Both the position numbers and the translations under genes were made by a program. Of a DNA stretch of 64,000 bases, positions 25,803-35,120 are shown piece after piece. A model generated the notes under the pieces. It did no database searches and was not told the origin of the DNA. It worked only from the letters and a program-made list of their open reading frames with translations. Numbering within the stretch: position 1 is the stretch's first letter; every line of letters starts with the position of its first letter. Source of the DNA: an uncultured Chlamydia sp. (lineage in GTDB: Bacteria > Chlamydiota > Chlamydiia > Chlamydiales > Simkaniaceae); assembly GCA_946127115.1 (NCBI GenBank), contig CAMGYI010000001.1:189439-253438 (forward strand), written 5' to 3'.

Positions 25803-27709
25803 ATGTTTTCTATCGAAGGGCTTACGGTGATTTATGGGGATAGAATCCTCTTTCAGGGCGTTTCATTTCATTTTTCTTCTAGAAAGCGATACGGACTTGT
25901 TGGAGCTAATGGTGCGGGAAAGACAACCTTTCTAAAAATCATCGGTGGATCTCAAGAACCGAGTAGAGGAAATGTTCAGATCCCTAAAGAAGCACGAGTT
26001 GGAATACTAGACCAAGATTACTATCGTTTTGGTGAAGAGCCAATTCTAGACATAGTAATGATGGGGGATAAGGAACTCTGGAAGGTTCTAAAAAAAAAAG
26101 AGGTCCTTTTAGGGAAGGAGAAACTAACCCATAGGGAAACAGAAGAGATAAGCGAAATTGAAGCGCTACTGTCGATGCAAGAAGGGTATCGTGCAGAGGC
26201 AAAAGCAGCCCAGCTTCTCAGTGGGCTTGGAATCGAAACCAAGAGACACAGAATGGCACTCGATACCTTATCAGGAGGCTATAAACTACGCGTTCTTCTT
26301 GCCCAGGTTCTATTTGTTCAGCCGGAGATACTCCTACTTGATGAGCCAACGAACTACTCGATCTCTTTTCGATTCGATGGCTTGAGAGGTATCTGATTGA
26401 TTATCCCGGAACGGTCATCCTAAGCTCTCATGATCGATTCTTCCTCAATCGTGTTTGTCAGGAGGTTTTAGATATTGATTATGGAGAAATGAGACGGTAT
26501 ATCGGGAATTTCGACCATTTTTTGCAGGAGAAATCAAAAGGAATAGCAGTAAAAGAGTCTCAACTCGAATCGTTTGCAAAAAGAAAGAAAGATATTCAGC
26601 GTTTTATAATCCGTTTCAAGGCTAAGGCTTCTAAAGCGCGCCAAGCTGGGTCTCGAGAGAGAATGATTGAAAAGCTGGAAGAAGAGGAAAAAGAATATCA
26701 ACTCCCTCCTTCAACGAGGCAGTATCCTCACTTTCAATTTACTCTTACCCGTTCTTCAGGCCAGAGGGCTTTAGTGATAAAAGATCTGGCAAAGTCTTTT
26801 GGAGAGCATCCTGTCTTAAAGGGGGTTTCTTTTGAGGTTGAGAGATTCGAAAAAGTGGCGATTGTTGGACCCAATGGAATGGGCAAATCAACATTGATGG
26901 AAATGATCACCAATCATCTCGCTCCAGATCAAGGGGGAGCTCGGTGGGGTCCTCACGTCAAATGGGGGTACTTCCCCCAAAATTTCTACCGAATTTTAAG
27001 TAAAGAAATGACACTATATGACTGGATTAGTGGGATTTCAAAAGGAGTTTCTGATCAAAAAGTGAGGCAAACCTTGGGGCAAATGCTTTTTGATGAACAC
27101 GCAATTCGAAAAAAAATAGGGGCGCTTAGTGGGGGAGAAGGGGTTCGTCTTGTCTTTGCTCATCTCATGTTGTCTGAGCAGAATTTTCTCATTTTGGATG
27201 AACCGACTAACCATCTTGATATGGAAAGTGTCGATGCATTGATTCAAGCTCTCAAAGAATATAAAGGGACTCTTGTTATGGTGAGTCATAATCGCCATTT
27301 CATTTCAGAAGTGGCAAATCGGATCATCGAGCTTAGGCCAACAGGTTTGGTTGATTTCCGGGGAGGATATGAGGAGTTTGTAAAAGAACATGAACGAGAT
27401 TATTTAGATCAGCTCTCTTCAAAATCTGAAGGGAAGAAAAAGAACTATACAGAGAAGAAAGAAGAGAGAAAAGAAAGAAACCGATTAAAGCGAGATATTG
27501 AAAGACTCGAAGAAGAAATTGCAAGTTCAGAAGAAAAGATTGAAAAAGTAAACGAACAATTGGCTGTTCCTGGGTTTTACGAAAAAACACCACCTTTAAA
27601 GCAGCAAAAAGTGATTAATCAGAAGGATGCTCTTGAAAAAAAACGGGAGTGCGATTTTAATTCCTGGGAAGATAAGATGGATGAATTTTCTTTAAAATAT
27701 TTGAAGTAA
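25803..27709 (+). pseudogene. ABC-F ATPase (Uup/YbiT-like) with a one-base deletion
   Basis: ABC-F proteins are soluble twin-ATPase translation factors. Domain 1 has Walker A GANGAGKTT and signature LSGGYKLRVLLAQ; domain 2 has GPNGMGKST, LSGGEGVRLVFAH and LDEPTNHLDMES. The linker and a charged C-terminal coiled coil (RLEEEIASSEEKIEKV) are present. The frame breaks at about 26352-26358 inside the first Walker B/D-loop: LLLDEPTN goes to YSISF and stops at 26396, while the -1 frame resumes as LDLFSIRWLERYL and stays open to 27709. One deleted base explains it. Every other motif is intact, so this is a very recent mutation or a sequencing error. Confidence 0.85.
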
Positions 27710-28260
27710 TCATCTTAAGGGATTTTTTTTAAAAATTATTACTCAATAAATGTAAGAGTTTCGGTATCAAATAACAGAAGAAAGCGATGATTAGGAACGC
27801 CTTTTCAACCATGAGGTGCAACAAAAAAAAACCTTAAAGAGAAGCTAAAAGCTAAATAATTGTGTCGTTTTTCTAGTATTCGTCGTCATCTAGTTTGTCA
27901 ACTACTAAATATCTGCAAATGATTGCAATTCAGTTTCTTTTAAAATCTTGAAAAGACTTAAGCTATTAATTTTTAAAATCTTCTGATTTAGAATTTTTTT
28001 ATTTAATTTTTTTTATTTTTTATAAAAAAATTCAATTTTTTTTGAATTTTTTTTATTTTCGGAATCGTGTTCAGGATAGTTTCAGAGCTATTTTATAATA
28101 AAATTAAAATTATTGAATTAATTAAATATTAAAAATAATTTTTATTTTTTATTAAAAAAATGTATATTAAAGTTTGTAGGATAAATTAAGGTTTTTAAAG
28201 CATTTGCAAATTCTAGCTTTAAATCACCAAAAAGGAATTCCAAATAAAGGAGCACAATAC
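27710..28260. other. AT-rich upstream region of hctB
   Basis: These 550 bp contain no plausible gene. From about 27960 the sequence becomes extremely A/T-rich, including an AAAAAAATTCAA/TTGAATTTTTTT palindrome near 28023-28055 and T-tracts that would bend DNA. A TATATT at about 28163 and TAGGATAAATTAAGG after it could be promoter elements for hctB. The strong ribosome site AAAGGAG is at 28246-28252. Confidence 0.45.
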
Positions 28261-28854
28261 ATGCCTGCTAAGCGAAGAAAAAAAGCAGCTTCTTCTAGAA
28301 AAAAGACGACTGGAAGAAAAACTGCTAGAAAAACCACTAAGCGTAAAGCTGCTAAGAGAACGACTCGACGCAAAAAGACTACAGCTAAAAAGACTACAGC
28401 TAAAAAAGCAACTAAGCGTAAAACAGCAAAACGCAAGACTACCAAACGTAAAGCTGCTAAGAGAACGACTCGACGCAAAAAGACTACAGCTAAAAAGACT
28501 ACAGCTAAAAAAGCAACTAAGCGTAAAACAGCAAAACGCAAGACTACCAAACGTAAAGCTGCTAAGAGAACGACTCGACGCAAAAAGACTACAGCTAAAA
28601 AGACTACAGCTAAAAAAGCAACTAAGCGTAAAACAGCAAAACGCAAGACTACCAAACGTAAAGCTGCTAAGAGAACGACTCGACGCAAAAAGACTACAGC
28701 TAAAAAAGCAACTAAGCGTAAGACAGCAAAACGCAAGACTACCAAACGTAAAGCTGCTAAGAAGACAACGAGACGCAAAAAGCGCAAAGCTACTGCTAAG
28801 AAAACTGCATCTAAGCCAGTTCGCAGGAGACGTAAAAGGAAAACTGCGGCTTAA
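28261..28854 (+). CDS. hctB: Histone H1-like protein Hc2 (HctB)
   Basis: This 197-residue protein is almost entirely Lys, Arg, Ala and Thr, like the C-terminal tail of eukaryotic H1 and like chlamydial Hc2, which condenses the nucleoid when reticulate bodies turn into elementary bodies. The body consists of a 35-residue unit (KAAKRTTRRKK, two TTAKK, then KATKRKTAKRKTTKR) repeated three times plus shortened copies. The start is the ATG at 28261 because AAAGGAG lies eight bases before it; the upstream in-frame TTG at 28204 adds non-basic residues. Expression in Chlamydia is late; no such signal can be proved here. Confidence 0.93.
   Translation: MPAKRRKKAASSRKKTTGRKTARKTTKRKAAKRTTRRKKTTAKKTTAKKATKRKTAKRKTTKRKAAKRTTRRKKTTAKKTTAKKATKRKTAKRKTTKRKAAKRTTRRKKTTAKKTTAKKATKRKTAKRKTTKRKAAKRTTRRKKTTAKKATKRKTAKRKTTKRKAAKKTTRRKKRKATAKKTASKPVRRRRKRKTAA
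28345..28778 (+). repeat. 105-bp tandem repeats in hctB
   Basis: Units begin at 28345, 28450, 28555 and 28660, with a partial copy at 28750. The first three are nearly identical over 105 bp; the fourth is 90 bp because one 15-bp TTAKK-coding segment is missing. Nucleotide identity between copies is much higher than protein constraint needs, which shows recent expansion or gene conversion. In-frame length variation between strains is expected. Confidence 0.9.
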
Positions 28855-28883
28855 GTTTGTAAGCTTCGGTAGTATCCTTTATG

Positions 28884-28917
28884 AGCTAAGTGGACATCTG
28901 CCCACTTAGCTTTTTTT
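28884..28917 (+). terminator. Intrinsic terminator of hctB
   Basis: A perfect 10-bp stem (28884-28893 with 28902-28911) is followed by seven T. It lies 30 bp after the hctB stop and overlaps the end of the convergent nitroreductase gene. Confidence 0.85.
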
Positions 28918-29475
28918 ATTTAGATCGATAATAAGTTCTTCAAGAGGTCTGCGAGGTGAGGGGGTTTCCCTATCTTGAACATTTTGAGGAAGATTCTCTG
29001 TCCTTCCAGGCTTTCCTATAGCAATCATCGCCTCAACGGCATAGTCATCGTGCAGTTTACAAACACGCCTAGATTTTTCATAATCAAAACCTTGCATTCC
29101 ATGAACGACAAGGCCTCGTGCCGACCCTTCAAGGGCGAGATTTTCCCAAGCAGCTCCCGTATCAAAGCTATGAGTTGCTAAAGGCTTTCCATTCTTTTCG
29201 AAGACGGTATGCGAAGCAATGACAACTAAGGCAGAAGCATTGTTAGCCCAAGACTGATTAAAAGGGACGAGAAGCTCAAATAAAGCCCGCCAAGCCTCTG
29301 TTTCTCTTTTTGCGTATACGAATCGCCACGGTTGCACATTATACGATGAGGGGGCCCATCTCGCAGCTTCGAAAAGAGGAAAAAGCTCGTCATCTGAAAG
29401 AGGTTCCCCTGACATTGCTCGAGGTGACCACCTGTTTAGGATAAGAGATTCAATAGGGTAATTAGGCTGTCTCAT
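28906..29475 (-). CDS. Nitroreductase-family flavoprotein
   Basis: The product is an FMN-dependent NAD(P)H oxidoreductase of the nitroreductase fold. NRWSPRAMSGEPLSDDEL and AARWAPSSYNVQPWRFVYA are the FMN- and dimer-contact regions; GAAWENLALEGSARGLVVHGMQGF and IAIGKPG complete the family pattern. The frame opens 17 codons earlier, but the ATG at 29475 has AAGGAG eight bases upstream and gives the normal N-terminus, 189 aa in all. It overlaps the PAP2 gene by 14 bases. The substrate could be a quinone, nitro compound or flavin. Confidence 0.9.
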   Translation of the reverse strand: MRQPNYPIESLILNRWSPRAMSGEPLSDDELFPLFEAARWAPSSYNVQPWRFVYAKRETEAWRALFELLVPFNQSWANNASALVVIASHTVFEKNGKPLATHSFDTGAAWENLALEGSARGLVVHGMQGFDYEKSRRVCKLHDDYAVEAMIAIGKPGRTENLPQNVQDRETPSPRRPLEELIIDLNKKS

Positions 29476-30073
29476 ATGAGGATCTCCTTGTAATGGAATT
29501 AATAAAGTGATGAATCCCACCTGCAATGATTAGGGAAATGGCTGCAGTTCCAATAACATCACTAGGGAAGTGACCTAAAAGAAAAATGCGACTCGTGGTT
29601 AATAGGGCTGCAATAGAAAAGAAGTAGATTCGAAAAAGGGGAAAGAGGAGGGAAAGAGAAGTGGCTAAGGTAAAAGCAGCCATTGAATGTCCAGATGGAA
29701 ACGAGTGAAAATGGTGGTCCCACTCAAAGCCATAAAACCCGTAGACCCCCTTTTTCAAGAAAATGTCAGGACGTGCTCGCCCGATCACGATTTTAAAAAC
29801 TCGAACAAAAGCAACGGAAAAGCATTGAGCGACCAATATTTCAAAGAAGGAGAGAGTCCACCTGTTTTTTTTCAGACGCGCTACAATAAAACCTCCTGCT
29901 GACAGAGCTAAATAGAGAGGAGGAAAGATCAATAGAGTGCAACCCTTAAAGGCAATCCAATAAGCTTTTGGGTAGGAGGATATCAGCACAGTCACCTGCT
30001 GATCAACGAAGAAATATGAGGCACATCCAATGAGGAGCAAAAAAAAAGCTTTGCGAACATTTAGACTATTCAT
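29462..30073 (-). CDS. PAP2-family membrane phosphatase
   Basis: This integral membrane phosphatase of the PAP2/BacA-independent undecaprenyl-PP or lipid-phosphate type has about six helices. The three catalytic motifs are present: RARPDIF (C1), FPSGHSMAA (C2, with the His proton donor) and SRIFLLGHFPSDV (C3, with the nucleophilic His). Length is 203 aa. Likely roles are dephosphorylating undecaprenyl pyrophosphate, phosphatidate or lipid A; the sequence does not choose between them. It is the first gene of a two-gene overlapping unit with the nitroreductase and is divergent from proC. Confidence 0.9.
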   Translation of the reverse strand: MNSLNVRKAFFLLLIGCASYFFVDQQVTVLISSYPKAYWIAFKGCTLLIFPPLYLALSAGGFIVARLKKNRWTLSFFEILVAQCFSVAFVRVFKIVIGRARPDIFLKKGVYGFYGFEWDHHFHSFPSGHSMAAFTLATSLSLLFPLFRIYFFSIAALLTTSRIFLLGHFPSDVIGTAAISLIIAGGIHHFINSITRRSSYETA

Positions 30074-30123
30074 AGAATATGAAAATTTAACAAGTTAACC
30101 CATTAAACACAAGGGATACGGAT

Positions 30124-30906
30124 ATGAAAGTGGGTATTATTGGATGTGGAGTGATGGGAAGTGCCATGGCCCGAATCATCAAGGAGCATGAAGAGGTGTT
30201 TCTCTACACAAGACATCCAGAAAATATCAAAGATTTAATCAAAGAAAAGGGGATAACACTTTGCCTTTCCTTCGAAGAAATTGGAAATTCTTGCGATGCT
30301 ATTGTCCTAGCTGTAAAGCCTAAGGATCTTGAAGAAGTTGCAGAAGAACTCGATCCAGTTTTGGAAAAGGGGATGTTTCTTCTCAGTATTCTTGTGGGAA
30401 CCCCTTTATCTCGATTGAGAAGCCATTTTTCAAACCCTAAAGTCTTTCGACTTCTTCCAAATATCCCTCTCCTTTGTGGAATGGGGCTGATTGGAGTGGC
30501 AGAGGAGGATGATATATTAGCAGAAGATAAAAGAAAGATCGATCAGGTCTTAAAGGGTTTGGGGACAACCGTGTGGCTTAAGGAAGGACTAATGAATCCT
30601 TTTGCAGCTCTTACAGGTTCAAGCCCTGCGTTTATCTATCTAATTATTGAGGCGATGATTCAGGCTGGGATCACTGTTGGGTTCAAGGATATAGAGGCTC
30701 AGGAACTTGTCTTGAGAACCATTGAAGGGTCTGTTGCTTTGCTTAGACATACAGGTGCTGAGGTGAGCAAGGCTCGGAGTGCTGTTTCTTCACCTGGGGG
30801 AACAACAGTAGCGGGTTTAAACGAGATGGAGAGATTGAATGTCCGACATGGAGTGATTTCTGGGATTCTACAGACTCTTGAGAAGGGGAAAGAGATGGAA
30901 GAATAG
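30124..30906 (+). CDS. proC: Pyrroline-5-carboxylate reductase
   Basis: The product catalyses the last step of proline synthesis, reducing pyrroline-5-carboxylate with NAD(P)H. The Rossmann start is VGIIGCGVMGSAMARII; the family signature near residue 215 reads RSAVSSPGGTTVAGLNEME, and FRLLPNIPLLCGMG is the substrate region. Length (260 aa) is normal. No other proline-synthesis gene lies nearby, so precursors may come from elsewhere or from the host. Its last 164 bases overlap the 3' end of the opposite gene. Confidence 0.95.
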   Translation: MKVGIIGCGVMGSAMARIIKEHEEVFLYTRHPENIKDLIKEKGITLCLSFEEIGNSCDAIVLAVKPKDLEEVAEELDPVLEKGMFLLSILVGTPLSRLRSHFSNPKVFRLLPNIPLLCGMGLIGVAEEDDILAEDKRKIDQVLKGLGTTVWLKEGLMNPFAALTGSSPAFIYLIIEAMIQAGITVGFKDIEAQELVLRTIEGSVALLRHTGAEVSKARSAVSSPGGTTVAGLNEMERLNVRHGVISGILQTLEKGKEMEE

Positions 30907-32314
30907 CTTCCATTTTTTCTGGGTTTAACGCCCAACTTGGTAGAACACATTCATACTGATAATCAAGAGGGTTCACGAATTTCTGTCGGAACTTTTCCTG
31001 TTTTACCTCAGGTTTTGGTTTTCCCCAAATCCACTTTTGAACAAATGCAGGAAGAATTTTCTTAGGTTCGAAGGTCCATCCACGAGATTCGAGAGATCCA
31101 GAATAGACAAAGACTCTTATTAATGAAAAAGTAGTAGCGATCCCGAGCAATAGGAATGGAAGAAATGCAGGACAAGAAATACACATTGTTGCTAGAGACA
31201 CAGCTGCAAATACAAGGGCTATAATTCCTAAGGTATGAGCAAGCTTCTTTTTCTTTGACTGGCTATGAATATCGTCTGCAAGGCGGAGACCCTCTTTTAT
31301 CGCTTCACTATCGTTTCGAATAATTCCGATGAGAATAGGAGAAACTGTCTCACTTGCTTCGGCAACCATCCAAGGACGGACTCGTCGTGCAAGCTTCTTT
31401 TTCTTAATCGCTAACTTTTCTTGCAATTCTTCGACGGTAATCTTTTGAAGTTCCTCGGAGCTCTTCCCTTGATTCTTCCGAAGGATTTCAGATTGAATTT
31501 CAATCATTTCCTCTGGGTTAAGCTGCAAGAATTTTTCTTCTAAGTGTTTTAGATCCTTCATGACAGCAAGTCGCGCAATCTCCAAGAGAGGAGAGGCGTA
31601 TTTTTTGAGGATTAGATCTGCATTGTAAGGATTTTCTTGAAGGTCCTCATTCATTTGATTGAAGATATTCTTGATAGGTTCAAACTGTTCTCCATAAAGC
31701 TGTTTAAGGCTCTCAGGATCCTTATTCACTAATTCAGCCATATTTTCAATGGATTTAGAGCTTTTTAAGGGGTCGAAATCACTCACAATGTTCCGGAGAT
31801 TCGAGAGAAAGTCAAAATCAAATTGTTTTTCAAACCTATACTGCCGCTTTAAAGAAAAGAGATCCACTATTCCTTCAACAATACAGAGAACAATTCCCGC
31901 AATATAGGTCCAATGAACAAGTGAAGTAATAGTCCTTGGAATCACTCCTAACGCAGCTCCATAATTTATGACACCTCCAGCTGCACTAACTAAGTTTGCA
32001 GGCATTCCTACCAATCGAGTAGAGGCATCGCAAAGCTCCTCTGTGTCTCCATGTTTAATTGAATGGATTAAGGATCTAAGAGTATAATAGATATCGACAG
32101 GTAAATGTAGGAGATTCGAGGTTCCAGGAGAGTTAGGAAACCCGGCGACCTCATATGGAGCGATTTTGTCTAGGTCGGTCACATGGTGACGAAAAACCCT
32201 CGCAATGTTGAGGGGGGGGTCATGCGCGGAGCCACCGTCATCCCCGGTAGGAATCAGGTGAGGAAGGAAGATGAAACTATGACTCAATCCATTTAATGAA
32301 ACGCTAGTTTCCAT
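30743..32314 (-). CDS. Large unrecognised membrane protein overlapping proC tail to tail
   Basis: I do not recognise this 523-residue protein. It has hydrophobic segments near residues 125-155 and a stronger pair near 365-405 (LGIIALVFAAVSLATMCIS, FLPFLLLGIATTFSLI) separated by a short loop, a bilobed pattern often seen in chlamydial inclusion-membrane proteins. The middle is helical and charged, possibly coiled coil. The C-terminal 55 residues are encoded antisense to proC and look low-complexity (SPSRLNPLLLFPQ), which suggests the ancestral stop was lost and the frame ran on. The ATG at 32314 follows an AT-rich region shared with the SOD gene. Confidence 0.72.
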   Translation of the reverse strand: METSVSLNGLSHSFIFLPHLIPTGDDGGSAHDPPLNIARVFRHHVTDLDKIAPYEVAGFPNSPGTSNLLHLPVDIYYTLRSLIHSIKHGDTEELCDASTRLVGMPANLVSAAGGVINYGAALGVIPRTITSLVHWTYIAGIVLCIVEGIVDLFSLKRQYRFEKQFDFDFLSNLRNIVSDFDPLKSSKSIENMAELVNKDPESLKQLYGEQFEPIKNIFNQMNEDLQENPYNADLILKKYASPLLEIARLAVMKDLKHLEEKFLQLNPEEMIEIQSEILRKNQGKSSEELQKITVEELQEKLAIKKKKLARRVRPWMVAEASETVSPILIGIIRNDSEAIKEGLRLADDIHSQSKKKKLAHTLGIIALVFAAVSLATMCISCPAFLPFLLLGIATTFSLIRVFVYSGSLESRGWTFEPKKILPAFVQKWIWGKPKPEVKQEKFRQKFVNPLDYQYECVLPSWALNPEKMEAILPSLSPSQESVESQKSLHVGHSISPSRLNPLLLFPQVKKQHSEPCSPQHLYV

Positions 32315-32452
32315 TGTTTATTACCTAATTAATATTATTTAGTGAATCTATTATAACATAAATATAAATTTTGTTAAATCATTGTATTTTATAGACATAA
32401 TAATTAAAATTTTAGTTGACTAAATTAAAATTTTTAATACAATGAAATTTAT

Positions 32453-33094
32453 ATGAATAAAATTTTAATTTGTTTATCCCTAGTTTTTTTTGGATCTCTT
32501 TTTGGTGGAAGCTATCAAGTTAAAAATTTTCATTACTTATTAGGAAAATTGGACGGAATCAATGATTCGGTGCTCGAAATGCACTTTATGCTCTATCAAG
32601 GATACGTCAAAAATACCAATGCACTCGCTGAATCTCTTAGAGAGATAGATGACAAGTCTATTGTCTATGGCGCCTTAAAAAGACGCTTTGCCTGGGAATT
32701 CGATGGAATGATTCTTCATGAGCTCTATTTCGAGAACCTTGGAGGGAAACAGACCTTGTCATCCAAGGACTTTCTTTATTGTAAAATTGTAGAAGACTTT
32801 GGTTCCTTCGAGAAATGGAGACAAAATTTCTTTGCTACAGGAATGATCCGAGGAATTGGCTGGGTGATTCTTTATCAAGATCCTATCGATGGGCAGCTCC
32901 ATAACATTTGGGTAGATGAACACAACATCAATCATCTTGCAGGAGGCACGCCTCTTCTTATTATGGATGTGTGGGAACATGCTTATCTTACAGAGTATGG
33001 TCTTAATCGTGGCGGGTATATTGAAGCTTTCTATAAAAACATCGATTGGGGAGTTGTTGAGCGTCGGTTTCAGAAATACGTAGACGCGCTTTAG
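32453..33094 (+). CDS. Exported Fe/Mn superoxide dismutase
   Basis: The product converts superoxide to H2O2 and O2. All four metal ligands can be placed: His in LEMHFMLYQGYV, His in GMILHELYFENL, and Asp and His in DVWEHAYLTEYG. The region AGGTPLLIMDVWEHAY is the usual SOD signature in slightly altered form. Unlike normal cytosolic Fe/Mn-SODs it begins with a signal peptide (MNKILICLSLVFFGSLFGGS), so it should act outside the cytoplasm, perhaps against host oxidative burst. Length is 213 aa. It is divergent from the 523-aa membrane protein. Confidence 0.88.
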   Translation: MNKILICLSLVFFGSLFGGSYQVKNFHYLLGKLDGINDSVLEMHFMLYQGYVKNTNALAESLREIDDKSIVYGALKRRFAWEFDGMILHELYFENLGGKQTLSSKDFLYCKIVEDFGSFEKWRQNFFATGMIRGIGWVILYQDPIDGQLHNIWVDEHNINHLAGGTPLLIMDVWEHAYLTEYGLNRGGYIEAFYKNIDWGVVERRFQKYVDAL

Positions 33095-33485
33095 GTGCTT
33101 TACTGTTAGAGTGTATGTGTGAACTATTGGCAACTTGTATTTTGTGGACGATGGGTCTCGGTGGAACAGAAGCGACGATTGTCACTGTTTCTGAACCTGA
33201 GGCATATCTGATAAAAAAGCTCCTCAAGTTGTAGGGGTTTATCCAACTTTTGAGTTTGTTTGAGACTTTCAATCTATATGAGGTGGCTGCAAAACATGCA
33301 CGTCATTCTGGAACCCTTACATGCCGGTTTGAAAACCTTATTAGTCCACAGGAGAGAAGTAAGAAAACTTCTTACATTTCTGGAGATTCGATTCAGTAAT
33401 GAAGCATTTAAGTAGGTTATTGGGGAACTTTTTGGGGGAATAAAGACTTTAAGCGAAAAAACAAAAAGTTTTTTCAAAAAGATAT
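33095..33485. other. Intergenic region, possible unidentified relic
   Basis: No intact gene is seen. The plus-strand frame from 33114 reads through MGLGGTEATIVTVSEPEAYLIKKLL, one stop, and then LYEVAAKHARHSGTLTC, which is mildly protein-like but matches no family I know. It may be a worn pseudogene; it may also be chance. Confidence 0.3.
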
Positions 33486-33848
33486 TCATCTTTGCTTACG
33501 ACTCTTGACTGCTGACCCTAATTTTTTGAGGATAAACATTAGGACTAGAAGAGTTACCGTTGTGAGAAGGAGCATTGCTCCAGCTGGGAAAAGAGTTTGA
33601 GTAGTGACAAAGCGATAGGAGAAGAATGCGTCGAGAAGAAGAATTAACACAATTGCTGTCATTAATCCCCACCGATGAAATGTCATGATTTTAATACTTA
33701 AATAGAGGAGTGATAGGCCAAATAGGCTTCCCATCATTAGGGATGGCATGCTCCGCTTCATCACAAAGCCCATGACACCTCCTGAGAAGACAAAGAGTGC
33801 ATAAATAAGGGTAATCAACCCAATTCTTTTTAGCGCTCGCTTTTCCAT
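33486..33848 (-). CDS. TMEM14-like (UPF0136) small membrane protein
   Basis: The 120-residue product has four membrane helices with the Tmemb_14 pattern GGVMGFVMKRSMPSLMMGSLFGLSLL and FFSYRFVTTQTLFPAGAMLLLTTVTLLVL. The family occurs in cyanobacteria, plants, animals (mitochondrial TMEM14) and chlamydiae; it is linked to fatty-acid or haem-precursor export in eukaryotes, but the bacterial role is unknown. The frame is open to 33959, but the ATG at 33848 gives the family N-terminus. It is divergent from the Sua5/TsaC gene. Confidence 0.8.
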   Translation of the reverse strand: MEKRALKRIGLITLIYALFVFSGGVMGFVMKRSMPSLMMGSLFGLSLLYLSIKIMTFHRWGLMTAIVLILLLDAFFSYRFVTTQTLFPAGAMLLLTTVTLLVLMFILKKLGSAVKSRKQR

Positions 33849-33969
33849 TCCACCATTGTAACCATTTTTTGGAAAATTGCAAGGGAAAATACAAGAGCAA
33901 TCAGGGGTTGTATTTAAATTGTAAAATGATAATAATGCTTTGACTAAGTTATTAGTCAATTGGGAGCAT

Positions 33970-34941
33970 ATGTATACCGAATACTTTGGACCGGTTAATC
34001 GCGAAGAACTTGGATGTTCTTCTGCTCAACTTGAGAGTGCAGCAAGAAAATTGCAGCAGGGGGGACTTGTTGCGTTCCCTTCTGAAACTGTTTATGGTCT
34101 CGGGGCGGCGATCTTAAATGAAGGGGCTATAAAAAGGCTTTATCAAGTTAAGGAACGCCCCGAAGATCGCGCTCTTCCGATTCAGGTTGCCAATCTTAGC
34201 CAGCTCCAGTTTGTTGCAATCGATATTCCATCGGAGGCATATGCACTTGCTAAAGAATTTCTTCCGGGTCCGTTAACTCTCATTTTGAAAAAGAGTCTGA
34301 ACTTGTCCCCTCTAATTACTGGAGGAAAAGAGACAGTTGCGGTCCGAATTTCTTCAGATCCTATTGCTCGCCGATTGATTGAGCTGACAGGTTGTCCCCT
34401 CGCCGTTCCTTCTGCTAACCAGTCGGGAAAACCGAGTCCTACTAAAGCAAGCCACGTTCTTGAAGACTTTAACGGAAAAATTGAAGCATTGGTTGATGGC
34501 GGCGAAACGAGACTTGGAATGGAGTCAACTTTGATTTCTTTAGAAGATCCAGTGAACCCAACTTTGTATCGTTTTGGTATGATTCCACAAAGAGAAATTG
34601 AACTGCTACTCGGCAGAAAGGTGGTGGTTCATCCTCTAGCTTTGGTTTTAAATAGGAACTCAAACCTTACAAAAATGCGCAGTGCTGTTCGCCTCTTCTC
34701 TTCGTGGGAAGAGATGAAGATCTATCTCAAACTCAGTTCGAAAAGCAAGCGGTTGGTTGTGAGCGATGAACCGTCCTTGGTAAGTGGTGAAGATTACTTT
34801 CAGCTAAAACCTACCAATCTATACGAAGGACTTCGTGTTGCTGAACGCGATGGTTATGCAGAGGTGCTTGTCCTATGTACTTCAAAATTGAAAAAAAATA
34901 GCCTCCTTCTTAATCGCCTGAAGCAAATCGCAAGAACCTAG
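33970..34941 (+). CDS. tsaC: Threonylcarbamoyl-AMP synthase, Sua5/YrdC type
   Basis: The product makes threonylcarbamoyl-AMP from Thr, CO2/HCO3- and ATP for the universal t6A37 modification of ANN-decoding tRNAs. The YrdC domain shows GGLVAFPSETVYGLGA, KERPEDRALPIQV, FLPGPLTLIL, VAVRISSDPIARRLI and PLAVPSANQSGKPSPT. A further 120 residues form a Sua5-like C-terminal part, so it is the long version (323 aa). The frame opens at a TTG at 33940; the ATG at 33970 has GGGAG just upstream and I prefer it. Confidence 0.92.
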   Translation: MYTEYFGPVNREELGCSSAQLESAARKLQQGGLVAFPSETVYGLGAAILNEGAIKRLYQVKERPEDRALPIQVANLSQLQFVAIDIPSEAYALAKEFLPGPLTLILKKSLNLSPLITGGKETVAVRISSDPIARRLIELTGCPLAVPSANQSGKPSPTKASHVLEDFNGKIEALVDGGETRLGMESTLISLEDPVNPTLYRFGMIPQREIELLLGRKVVVHPLALVLNRNSNLTKMRSAVRLFSSWEEMKIYLKLSSKSKRLVVSDEPSLVSGEDYFQLKPTNLYEGLRVAERDGYAEVLVLCTSKLKKNSLLLNRLKQIART

Positions 34942-35120
34942 TACGTTGCAAGCTTAGGGACTCTTTCTCTAGATAGTGTTGTTCGTGAGCTGCTCAATCC
35001 TTTAAGTGATTAGTGGAAAAAAGTTCATTTTTGACCTCCTTTGAAATCCCGGCTAAAGGCTTCCTACATCAATCTCCTTGAACCTTTCCCCCACGAACCT
35101 CTTCTTGTATCAATCAACTC

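Noticed and set aside
28345-28778. CRISPR-like tandem array
   Set aside because: The repeats are contiguous, in frame and coding; there are no unique spacers.
28224-28787. 187-codon minus-strand ORF antisense to hctB
   Set aside because: It is the mirror of the repetitive Lys/Arg codons, giving a meaningless Leu/Val/Ala repeat, and lacks a ribosome site.
35036-35062. Perfect AAAGGAGGT before a minus-strand ATG
   Set aside because: The frame has only eight codons; a functional peptide cannot be argued from this alone.
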